Source of the DNA: Promerops cafer
Lineage: Eukaryota; Chordata; Aves; Passeriformes; Nectariniidae
Assembly: GCA_013398275.1 (NCBI GenBank)
Contig: VZSE01006608.1
Coordinates: 630,347 to 694,346, forward strand
Length of the DNA: 64,000 nucleotides
Direction of reading: 5' to 3'
Under the pieces are notes generated by a model that ran no database searches, was not told the DNA's origin, and worked only from the letters and a program-made list of their open reading frames with translations. Shown here one piece after another: positions 1 through 11,600 of this stretch. The position numbers and the translations under genes are program-made. The stretch's first letter is position 1. Each line of letters opens with the position of its first letter.

Positions 1-1431
1 CAGTTGTGTGAATTCATAAAAGTCCATTCATCAAGTTTAATATGTTGGCAGAAAGCCAAAAGTTAATGGTAGTGTGTGATTCTTTCCAGAGACATAGTTT
101 ATACTCTGTAATATTTTGCTGTAATAACCAGTATGTTTCCCCTGTCTCTTGTGTGCAGTTATGCATGTCAAAATGTCCCACAAATTGAGTTCCTTACTGT
201 TCACCTTCTTTTTTAGTTTTTCAAAAAAAGTTTCATTTGTAAAGGTTGTTTACATTTTCTTAGAAGATTAATTTTAAAACCAGTGATCACACAGGTTTGT
301 GTATCTTCGATTCTACCCCCCATCCCCCACCCCCCCAGTCTTTTCTTTGTTCTGAAATAATTTTTTATCAGGTAGGAAAATGCCTTTAAAATAAGCAGCC
401 GTGCTTTTATTTCTTTGATTGCCTGTCTCTGCAACTTAGCATTTGACACAAAACTTTTTTTCTTCGAAAGGGAAAAAGCATAAGCAGCCAAGGAAGAAGG
501 TATTTTTATTGCATTGGATTATGCAAGATTTTGGCCAGCCTCCTTAGCTTCATCTGTTTAAGGGTTCATTTTCGCTTGTTTGGCACAAGTCCCAGCAGAG
601 ACCTTCAGAATTGTGGTTAGCAACATGAATGAACACAAACTTTGGGAGCTCTTCAATAAGTAGAGCTGGCCAACTGCCAAAAATACAGTTCCTTATATGG
701 GGTCAGGGCAAAGCTGTGGTTCCCGGAGCCCCCTATTGTATAGAAAACATACTTGTAATGGCTGTTTGCGTTCTTTAAAATAAAAACAAAACAAAACAAA
801 AAAACACCAGGCTTCCAAGTCTATCAAAATAGGAAGTAACAAAATACTGTGCACGTTTTACTAATGACGGAGTCGAGTAAAGGAAATATGGCTCTGTGTA
901 GTTAAACTATAGAGCTGAAAGTTGGACCTTTTGACCTCCACAGCCGGCTTGTGATGTAAGGAACCCAAGCATTTGTGAGACATCTGTTGTCTACCTGCCC
1001 TTATTTTGTAAATGGTTTAATAAGATTAAATAATTAGTAGGATAACCACATGGTCGCCATGCTACTAAGTCCGAGCATTGAGCGCATAGTTCAGGATCAC
1101 AAGGAGGTCTGCCCATCCTGCAAACTGTGGTTATTTTAAAATGCACTTTAGGTATTTTTTCATATTTGCTACAGTACTTTTTCATTAGAAGGGTTTTGTT
1201 TAATTAGAAGATCTTGCCAACCACAAATACAACACACTTTAAAAACCTGATCTGTTTTCCAGAGTACTGCAATTCTATTTCTATACTCACAAATGGAGAA
1301 CATTTTTTTCTTTTAAATACATTATTTTAAAAAGCATTCAACTTTCAAAAATAATAAATGTGCATTAAAATACATTTAGCATTTCTCCCCGTTATAAAAA
1401 AAGGATTCAAGTTTTAATTGGTTTCTTGCAG
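1..1431 (+). other. MLLT10 intron, partial
   Basis: AT-rich intron upstream of the first visible exon. It contains homopolymeric C and A runs (near 315-335 and 780-806). I see no exon, repeat family or RNA gene here. Confidence 0.7.
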
Positions 1432-1549
1432 GCGAACACCCTACCTGGATCTTCTCTCAGTCTGCCTCCATCCCACATGTACGGCAATAGGCTGAATCCA
1501 AATTCAGCCATGGCAGCACTTATAGCTCAGTCTGAAAACAGCCAAGCAG
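1432..1549 (+). CDS. MLLT10: MLLT10 exon (ANTLPGSSLSLPPSHMYGNR)
   Basis: A 118-nt coding exon with acceptor ttgcag and donor gtaagc. It is read in frame from its first base and ends with one spare base. It encodes a Ser/Pro-rich linker with SHMYGNRLNPNS and MAALIAQSEN, both highly conserved in AF10. It is the most upstream exon I can recognise here; the preceding 1.4 kb is intron. Confidence 0.93.
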
Positions 1550-4500
1550 GTAAGCTTCCTCTGCCGGTGCGAATGTGCAGTTTCACAGAAGTCCTTGTTT
1601 TTAAAAGGTTGTTAAATTGTATTTTTGATTTCTGCTCAACTTTTGGTTATTAAATGTCTGTACAAAGTTGTTTTGTGTTGGAAGTAAATTCTCAGTTGTT
1701 CTGTGGAACAGCGCGGGTTTTCTTCCCCCTTTTTTTCCCCTCGGTGTGTGAAATGTAAATGTTTAAGCAGAGCCATCAGCAGGCAGGAATGCACCAGTGT
1801 CTCTTGTGACTCCTGTGATTGATGCGCTCAGTTCCCAGCTCTTTGCAGCCAGAGTGACACAGCTCTGGGTTTTGTCGTGAATAGTTGAAACCTTTATTTG
1901 CATAATTCATGAAATTGCATTACATACAAGTTCGTGTGAAAGGGATCCCGTTAGAGAACTTGTGCAGCATTTAATAATCTTGTGAATATTTACCGATTGG
2001 CATTTGGTACCGTGGCTCTCCGCTGCGGTTTTAATGAGCCGCTGGCTTTGCTTTGTTTCATTCCCTCCGTAAGGATTTGTTGACATGTCGTAGTAGTCAT
2101 GCCTGTTTGGGGGAAGGGAATGAGTTTAGCAGTTTACCAAGAATGGATCAGTCATGTCTTTGCCCTCCAAGGGGTCGGAGGTCGCTTGACTCAGAATAGG
2201 GGGAGGGCAACCTTGAAGGGGGCAGATAGGGTTATTTTATTGAGAGGCCATAGGGAAAATAACCCTTTTGAGTCCTTCCAAGCAAAACGTTTTCGTATAT
2301 TTAATGAGGCCTTTTTTGTTTGTTTTACTACCTTTTTAGCAAGGGGCTTTCTTATGCTTTGCTTATAAATAGGAATTAGTGAATTATACGCTTTCATAAA
2401 GTTTTCAGTAAATTTGCAGAATAATGCATGCTTGTTAGATGGCAGCAATAAGTTTAATACGTTATATATTTTATGAGTTGTTTTGGGATGCAAAGTGTTA
2501 AAAAAATACAGAGCATCAGGATTTGCTGTGATAAGCATACAGATTAGCTGTCCACAGCTGTGATTCATTACTTTCACCGTACAAATTAAAAGTGGCTGAG
2601 GGGAGGGTACTGCAAATGCAAACCACGCTTCTGTGCTGTAAAACTGAAAGGAATGAAAGAAGTGAACATAATCCATGGCCTGGTACAGCCTCAGAAATGT
2701 GTAAGGACAACACCTTACATGCTACAGTTCAGCAATCTTAAACTAGTTACTTATTCACTCTTCAGCAGTAACTACAGATAGAAGTTGAGATTGAAGGTAT
2801 TTTAAAAATATCTATATCAGATATTAAAACTCTTATCTAAGAAAAGGCGATTTATCAGCTGTGAAATATTTACACTGCAGATCAAGATCTCGGAGATAAC
2901 AGCCGAAGCCTTGTTGGCAGAGGAGGATCACCCAGAGGAAGTCTCTCACCACGGTAAGTGTTATTTACATTGGAGAGTGCAGGCAGAGGAAATGTTTTAA
3001 GATTTGCAAACTTCACTGTCTTTTTTACCAGCAATACTAAAGTGTTTTAAAAGCCCATATATATAAAAACATAAACACACATGTATAAATACATGTATTT
3101 TTATATCAATAAGTCTTTCTAAAAAATCCCTAATACATCCAGAGAGCTAAAATTGTGCTGAAATTTGCTTTTGTATCAACTGAAATTAGGTTTACAAATT
3201 AAGGTTCGTAGGTAAGTTAGTTTACTTCCTTACTTAAGAAATGGAGTCTGGCTTTAGAGGGATTTATCTATTATTTAATCCATTTGTACTGCTTATTTCC
3301 TCAGATTTGTTATCACAATCCTAGTTTAGTAGTATTTGCAAAAATTCCAAAATCCCATATACTTAACAATACTCACAAGAATAAAAACATTAAATATCAG
3401 TAAATATTCCAAGTATAAAGGAAGCAAGTATTTTCTTCCTTTTTCCTAACAACTTCAAAATTTGTAGCAATTCTCTGTCGAAAAAAGTATTTTTTTTTTC
3501 TCCTGCAATTCACATTTGCTCGAAAACTTTGAGATAAGAATTCTGCTGAAACTGTGTCATGTTATTTTGTTTTAAAATATTTGCTGTTGAAATGTCAATA
3601 CTGTGTTTTAAATATTTCAGTAATATTTTCTGTGTATTTTAAGCAAATCTTTGTTTCAGAGGGCTTTATTTTCCATACTGGATCCAATATGAGTTAGATT
3701 TTATGGTGTTATTACTATGTTTTTTACTTAGGAACTAACCATGAAAATAATTTATCTGAAAAAATTATTTATCCTGAAAAAGATTTTAGGATAGCTAAAA
3801 AATGCTAGTTACACAGAAATAGCATGATAATAATGAATTTTATTGCTATAGCATGTGTTTATTATGGTAATTTATAACAAATATCTCCAAATTAGATAAT
3901 TTAATGTACATGCCTGGTGTTGTTGATCTTGTATTATATTCCTTAATTAATCAAAAGACATCTTGCTGGATGGGATGAGATTATCCATTATAATACTTAG
4001 GTGTTATTACCTAGTCATGAACTTGTTTTTAAGTTTTCCAGTGTGTGTTGCTTCTAAAATAATAAATAGAGAATTTACAAATTAGTTTAGATGGTATTCT
4101 TAGCATAAATATGTATACTTACATTAGCATATAAATTGATCTATACAGACAAGGAATTTCAGAGAATTTCGCAAAGGGAAATGCTCAAGAACTAGGAAAT
4201 TCCAGAACTTTTGATTTCATATTAAGTAGTCTTCTTATGCATACATGTTGTGGTAATTAAAAGTTTTAATGTCTTCTTAGTTAATATGCAAAGACCTGGT
4301 CTTTGCACGATTTGCAGCGGTCATAGCCGTGTTTGCTTTGTCTTTTGGTCAAATATTTGGGAAGGTAAACTTCTTAAATATGATGCTTCTACAGAGTGTG
4401 TATATTCAGGGTATATACAGTCCAGTACTTGCAGCATGGTAAACAACCCACTGGTTTTGATGGGGATGCTGAAGGAGAAGTGGATGATACAAAGGCCACC

Positions 4501-7500
4501 TTAATCCTCAATTGGAAAGCTTCCTGCACTGCATGGAAGCTGTAGCACTTTGCAAAGAGGAGAGAGATTTTGCTTGGCAGGGTTGTTCAAAAACAAGCCA
4601 AAAAGGTGGGGAGGTGGGGGTGGTGTGAGAGAAAGCAAGGGGGAGAAATTGGTGCTGTAGTAACAGAATTGAAAGATGGAAAAATTTAGTCTGAAATACC
4701 TAGCATGGAAAAAATTTAGAAAACCTACTCATTCAGTTAAGTTCAGTAGTCAGTGAATTTCACCCCTGGTTTTTGCGACAAAAAAGATTATGCATATGTC
4801 AAGGTTTCTAAAATGTGTAGGTAGCTCCCCCCCGCTTCCCCACTTCAGTAAATAAGTAACTTTGGTTACTTAAAATATGGTTTATAGTGAATTAAAAGCT
4901 AACTTTAGAAAATCTGCTATCTGGAAACTTTGCAACTCCGAATGTTACCTGCTTTATCTGTTAAAATTATGTAGCTGCAAGTTCTGACTCTGTTCCCTTT
5001 GAAGCTTATGAGATACATAAATAACACAGCTCCCCGAAAGAACCATGTGATTTTTCAGCGAGTTGCTTAAAATAAAAACACTTGCAGAACATTTGTTTGC
5101 TGTTGATGACGCAGCTGATTGCAGCTCTTCGGAGAAGACATATGTGACTCATGAGCTTGTATGGTCATTTCCAATCCATATTGTTATATCTTTGTACCCC
5201 AATATAACCACAGCGTTTGATGTTTAAGCTGTCGTATTTTAACTTTTAATATATATATGAGAAATATAAATATACCTGGTATATGTGAGCTGTTTCCATT
5301 TTGCAAAGGAATTGCTGCTTTTCCCAAGGTAGCACTTAAACTTTTTTTTACCCCATACTTAACCTTAGATTTAAAAATGTGTTATGTAATACTTGCAGTG
5401 AAATCGGTATGTATGATTATATCTAAATGCAGTATTGCTTCTAATTAATGCTCTATAGTATGGGTAACTCTACCAAACTTAATCAAAAAACAGTTGTGAA
5501 AGCAGGCAAGCTGTGAAACAGGGTTCTCATCTCTGTGGCAGGATTGGACCAGTCCAGACAGCACATTTATAATCCTCTTGGAAACTCTGATCAAATACTA
5601 TTTGGAATAAGGATTCAACCCTAGCGTGGAGGAACCATATCCTGTCTAAAGGATGAGCTAGGGGTTCAGTTGGAAGAGGAGAGATTGAGTAATGTTGCAA
5701 TACACAGAAATCTAGATTTTATTTTTTTTTATCCTTGTCTGGTACAGGCTTCCCGTGAAGGATTGCAGAGGTTATACCATCATGTACTGCTTTGTTTCTG
5801 CCTTTTCAGAGTTGATAGGAAGCAGTCCAAAGCTCAATAAGAATTTTGTTGGTGATTTATAATTCAAAAGGCACAATCTGTTAGGGCAGCATTATGTGCT
5901 GCTCAGGTACAGAGCAGAAGAGAGAGAAGTTTCTGGGGGAGTTGTTCAGTGGTTTTATGTATTTGTTTTCTCGTTTTGTTTTGTTTTGTTTTTTTGAAGT
6001 GGGTCGTTTGTTTGAAGTGTAAGTGTAGTACCTCTACAGAATGTTTCTGCATAAATGTTTCTGTAGTACCTAGTAGAATGTTTCTGCATAAACTTTCCTT
6101 CTTGCCGTTTCAGCACATCGTGTAAACAGTGTGTTTTAAGACTGCTTTTGCTGTCTCTGTGCCTAACTGTTACATGCTGTTGAGTTGTCATCTCTTGTCA
6201 AAAAACACTACCTTGGTTACCCATTCATCAGGGCTTTTTGTTTTAACAAGTGCTTTCCTTTCTTCCTGTATGCAAAAGAGGAACTATTTAAAAATACTTA
6301 ACAGAGCTCTTAAGTCACCTACTTAAAACCTTTTCTCGTAAAAATCGCTTTGCTCTGATGCCTACAGAATGCTCGACAGTCATTAGGCAGCTAATGTGCT
6401 GTGACCACTGCTTATTACGGTAATCATAATTAACACACTGATTTCCTGAGCTCTCTGTGTTGTCCTGCACTGAGACTGTGGTGGTCTTGTTGGTGGGTTT
6501 GCACTAGGGGTGGAACAGTACGGCTGTGATCCCACGATGGCACCAATTGCTTACAGTAATAACTAGTGTCTGAGAATCTGAGCTTACTGGAGTTGATTAA
6601 ACTGCCCCAACAACCAACAACAAAACCAAGAACCAGCTTTTAGTGGGCATTGGTGTTGGTCCTGTAGGAGGAATGGGACCTTGCGTGCATGAGAGCAGAA
6701 ACCTGAGTCAGAAATACACCAAACATTTGCCTTTGCTCACAAGTTAAATTGTGCCCCATCCAACACAGAAGAGGCCTTCTCCTAGGGCCTGAGAGAGGTA
6801 GCCAGCTTTTTCAGTGGCTGTGTGCTGAATATTTAATTTTCTCCTGAATGAGAAAAGACATGTGGCAAGGGGATTATTCTTTGAACTGTGTGTGATCTAT
6901 ATTAAGTGTTCACAGTACAGGCAGAGGATAACTTCTAACTTGCATTGCATCCCTTGTGAAATAATATTTTCATGTAGTCCTTCAAAAATCCAGAGTTACA
7001 TGACTGTTTTTAGAACAAGTTAGTGGAATTTTATATGGCCTTTCTATGTGATGATTTAAATAAATTGGTCTTATTTTTCCCAGTTTTCTCAGGGAAAGGT
7101 TTGAAGTTTGGTGTGTGTTGTTTTTTTTGCCCCCGAAGTTGGTGCCCAGTGTATCCATATTACAATGGTTTCCTGACGTAGAAGTGTGTTGTATAGTGCT
7201 GTTTGTCAGTTACTGTCTTGTTAGTCTGTATGCAAGAAGAGCTTATGTGCTTTCTCAGTATAAATTCTCACACTGTAATAATATATCTTTCTTTTATTAA
7301 AGCCCTGGCAGTAAGAACCAGTTCTTCTTAGTGATTTTGATGAATTAACTTAGTCTTCGAAGCATAAGGATATGTAGGTGCTAAGAGCTGATATATTTCA
7401 GTAGCCTCTTTCTAATACATTTATTTTCATCCTTTAAACAATAAATTGCAATATTTTCAACAGATCCCCTGCGAGCAGCTTGCAGATTCGCTATGATCAA

Positions 7501-8611
7501 TCAGGGAACGGTTGCGGGGAAAATTTGCCCCCAGTAGCAGCCAGCATAGAACAGCTTCTCGAGAGGCAGTGGAGTGAAGGACAACAGTTTTTATTAGAGC
7601 AAGGCACCCCCAGTGACAGTAAGTACTCACAATCTGTTTATTATGACTTTTGCCAGCTGTTACTCAGAACTGCTATTCTGTGCTTGTCCAAGAATTTTAA
7701 TAAAATTTATTTTCTGCTGTGAATTGAAATATAACTGTGATGTGTACAGTTCTAGCATAGTTCTTAGTGCAGCACATGGCATCAGTAGATTACAAAAGAC
7801 TTCTCTATAATTATCTGCATTTTTATAGATGGGGAAGTTGTATCATGCAAGAGGAAGTAACTTGCAGGTCCAGTTGCAGAGTTTGGAAAAGAATTCTGAA
7901 TTCTTAGATTCACTACTGTTAATATTGTAGTACAGTTCCCCTGTTTCTTTATATTGTGTGATATAAATTGGCATAATTATTTTTTTATTGTTCTATTTTT
8001 TATTTTTAAATCTGACTTTTCTACTTCTGTTTCTGTTTGAAAAGAAAATATTTACATATGTTAGGCAGGTGTCCAACTGGGCTTTCATGTCTTTATTATG
8101 TTCTGCCTTTCTTTGAGTTCGTAAAGCAAGCAAATTATTATTTTCTCAAGTTATGTTTCATAGAGTGGTATAGTCCAAGAATGATTATGTTAAAAGCATA
8201 AGTGATCAGAGCTCCGTATTCAGCAATGTATCAGTATCAAAGACAATCACTGAATATGTTAAAAAATTTATTTTATTCCAGGTTATGGTTTGTGTTATAT
8301 TTTATTGAAAGCATTATTCTTCTCATTGGTAGTGTAAAGAGGTATCTAGTTAGTATTTTTATGAATGGTGTCCTGACAAAAATGCTAATTGTGAGGAAAT
8401 TCATGCAGGGATAATCCTTTAAACATGATAGCTGGAGGACAGGTTTAGCTAAGTCTTATTGCATCTCATTTGAGCTCACTGAAGGTTCCTTTGTATGTTC
8501 TTGAAGAGGAGGGATAAAAGCTAAATCCTTGGGAAATGACCAGATGTGCCTATACCAGTAGACTTATGTCTGTAGTAGCTCCAGAGGTCATGTTAAACAA
8601 ATACAATTTAG

Positions 8612-8661
<50 letters not shown>

Positions 8662-11600
8662 NAAAAAGGAGGCTATCCCTGTGGCTTTACAGTCACACTC
8701 TGGTACTGGTTGGGAAATCCAAGTTCTGAAACCAAATGGGAGTTTGAGAAAACTGTGCTTGGTAAAAATCAGGTCAGTCGAGAAGGGGATGCCCTCGTTA
8801 CGGAAACGCGGGGGGTAAGTGCGGTGCTCACAGAGTGCTCCCTGCTGGGGGATTCCGAGATCGCCGCTCGCAGCTCCCGCCAAGGTGCGCTGGGACAACT
8901 TCACGTTGGAGGACTTCTGGTTTTTTCATTGTTTCTATACATTTACGATTCATTGGACAAGTCATTAAACCAGAAAAACTCCCTTTTTGTAAACTTGGTT
9001 GTTCTTATATAAACGTTGTTGGTTGCCTGTCCTGTTAGTTGAGCGTATTCTTGTCAAACTTCCCTGTTTTATAAAGTTTGCAGTTCCTAATACTGCAGCT
9101 GAACTGGATTTTTCCCAAACCATGCAGTTAACCTGTGCTACTAAAATACTACTACTTTTATATTCTGATTTGGGGCTAAGTTTTCACATACTGCTGTTTG
9201 CTTAAAATGTATGCTGGCCCTAATTATGCTACTCTATCAGTAGTAGGGTGTAGAGGTATTCCAAAATTACTATCACAACACACTGTGAACTTTTTTCTGC
9301 AATTTAAATTACTCAAAATTAATCTTAAATCTTTCCACTTAAATTCAGACATCTGTAATAATTTTATATTTTCACGTATATGCTAGTCTCAGTGTGATGC
9401 AGAATTTAAAACTGAATGAAGGTGTTATTTGTTCATTGAATGTGGCTGTGGAATATAATGTGTGCATTTTTGTGTTAGTTTTAGGAATGCTTAAATCATT
9501 ACACCAACTTCAAGTTGAAAATAGGCGGTTGGAAGAACAGATAAAGAATCTGACCGCAAAGAAGGAGCGACTGCAGCTTCTCAATGCACAGCTTTCGGTG
9601 CCCTTTCCAACAATAACTTCAAATCCTAGCCCTTCTCATCAAGTACATGCCTTTCCAGTACAAGCACGTAAGTAGAGGGGATTATTAAAGTGTCAAAGTA
9701 ATTTGAACATGTATTTATATGAAATATCTATTTCATCCACACATGCCATTGATGGGAGATGAATATAGACCAAGTATTTGCTGATGTGTTAAATGTTTAA
9801 ACATTAATTGGTTTATTTTTCTGAACCATTACTACTTGTTTCAGTGCAGTTTCTCTTTTAGTTCAGTTTGGAGCACCTCTGTTTGAACCTATTGATTCAC
9901 CGATTACTTAGTTAATATTTTACTCTTCAGCAATGATTTTAAAGTTGACTTTACATTTTCTGTGTTTAGCTTTGTCATAATTTTGAAATCAGAAATTTAA
10001 CCATGTGTTTTTTAAAATAATTACTTTAGCACCTAGCACTGATTCCTTGAACAGCAGTAAAAGTCCTCATCTGGGAAACAGTTTTTTACCGGACAATTCT
10101 CTTCCTGTATTAAATCAGGTAATTTTTATTTCTTTCTTCTAAACCTAATAGTCAAGTTAAACCTAAACTTGTTACAAGTTAACTCATCCCAGTCCTTGCA
10201 TTGTGGTGTTAGGTGAAATTTTATGCAGCTGAGGGGGCTTTGTTGTTTGTTTTGACACCAGGAGATAACCTCCAGCGGACAAAGCACCAGCAGTTCATCA
10301 GCGCTTTCCACTCCACCACCTGCTGGGCAGAGTCCGGCCCAGCAAGGCTCGGGAGTCCCCGGAGTTCAGCAGGTCAATGGTGTGACAGTGGGGGCACTGG
10401 CTAGTGGTATGCAGACTGTAACCTCCACCATTCCTGCAGTGCCGGCTGTGGGTGGAATAATTGGAGCACTGCCAGCCAGCCAGCTGGCAATCAATGGAAT
10501 TGTAGGGGCTTTAAATGGGGTAATTCAGACCCCAGCAACAATATCACAGAACCCTTCCCTCACTCATGCAACCGTGCCACCCAATGCAACACATCCTTTG
10601 CCAACCACGCTAAATAACAGGTAAGAATTCGCCGATTTTATGTTTTTCCTCATAGTGCCTGTTGTTCTTCAGGTTAGCTGGGTTTTTTTGTCTTGCTCCA
10701 AATACATGGTTTATTCCTTCGCCTCTAATTGTCAAAGTAACTTCTGCTCCTGGCTTGTGAATGAAAGTGAGGAGGCATTTAACTGAAGCACAAATAGTCA
10801 AGTTAAAGAAAAGATGTTTTCTCTAGAGCTTTTGGGAATCCTAGTGAATTCCCGTTTTTTAATCAAGTCACATTCCCAAACAAATGTAATTATGTAAATG
10901 TGCTTCAGCTCCTTTTTTTAGTTCAGAAAACAATATTCTTTGTCCTGCCAATTTTTCTTCTAGGATTAAAGGAGCACTGGAAAAGCTACCATTTGTTGCA
11001 GTAAGAGCAGGGGGGAGGGGAAGAAGGAGAAGGGTATATGGTCATGTAATTCAAGATACAATAGGCATAACTAACCAGAGTTGTAATACAGCTGTATGGT
11101 TTTCAGTTGCCTGCACTGACTCCAAACCCAACAAAATTAGTTTTTCAAGCAGTGTTCTGATGGATTTATAAATGCATAAAAAGATTAATTTGTGAGTACT
11201 CCTAACAGCCCTTCACCAAAGCCAGGTACTCTCAGTAGCATAAACTGCTGCTACTTGAGCTGCAAGGCAAATGGGTAACAAAAGGAGACAGCTGCTTTCC
11301 AGGAGGAGGAATGGACTTCTTGGTCTGGAAGTATTTTGGGATAGAGCAGAGCCTGGGCCAACTCTTTCTCACTGCTCCCCTTCCCAACACCCCTTGTCCT
11401 GTCTTTCACTTAGGAAGCAGAACTACAGTTCTATGTAGAAAGAAGTGCCTGTCAATAGGGAGCAGATTACTTGTCTTTAAGTAGAGTTTATTTTTGGAGA
11501 TTATGGTGGATTATCCATCAAAAAAAGACATATGTGATTGTAATGATGCAAGGGATCCCTAATTTCCTAGCTTCCTTTTCCAGTGTCTTTGCTTCCTGTT

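Larger units (their letters stand above)
2954..7463 (+). other. MLLT10 intron, 4.5 kb
   Basis: AT-rich intron. It holds a TTTTG simple repeat (5964-5995), an imperfect 30-base direct repeat (6025-6092), and two repeat-free stretches with regulatory-looking words, near 5080-5200 and 6340-6460. No exon was recognised. Confidence 0.65.

Noticed and set aside
2191..2676. 161-codon open frame on the - strand in an MLLT10 intron
   Set aside because: No recognisable domain, no exon context, and an overlapping open frame on the opposite strand; it looks like chance.
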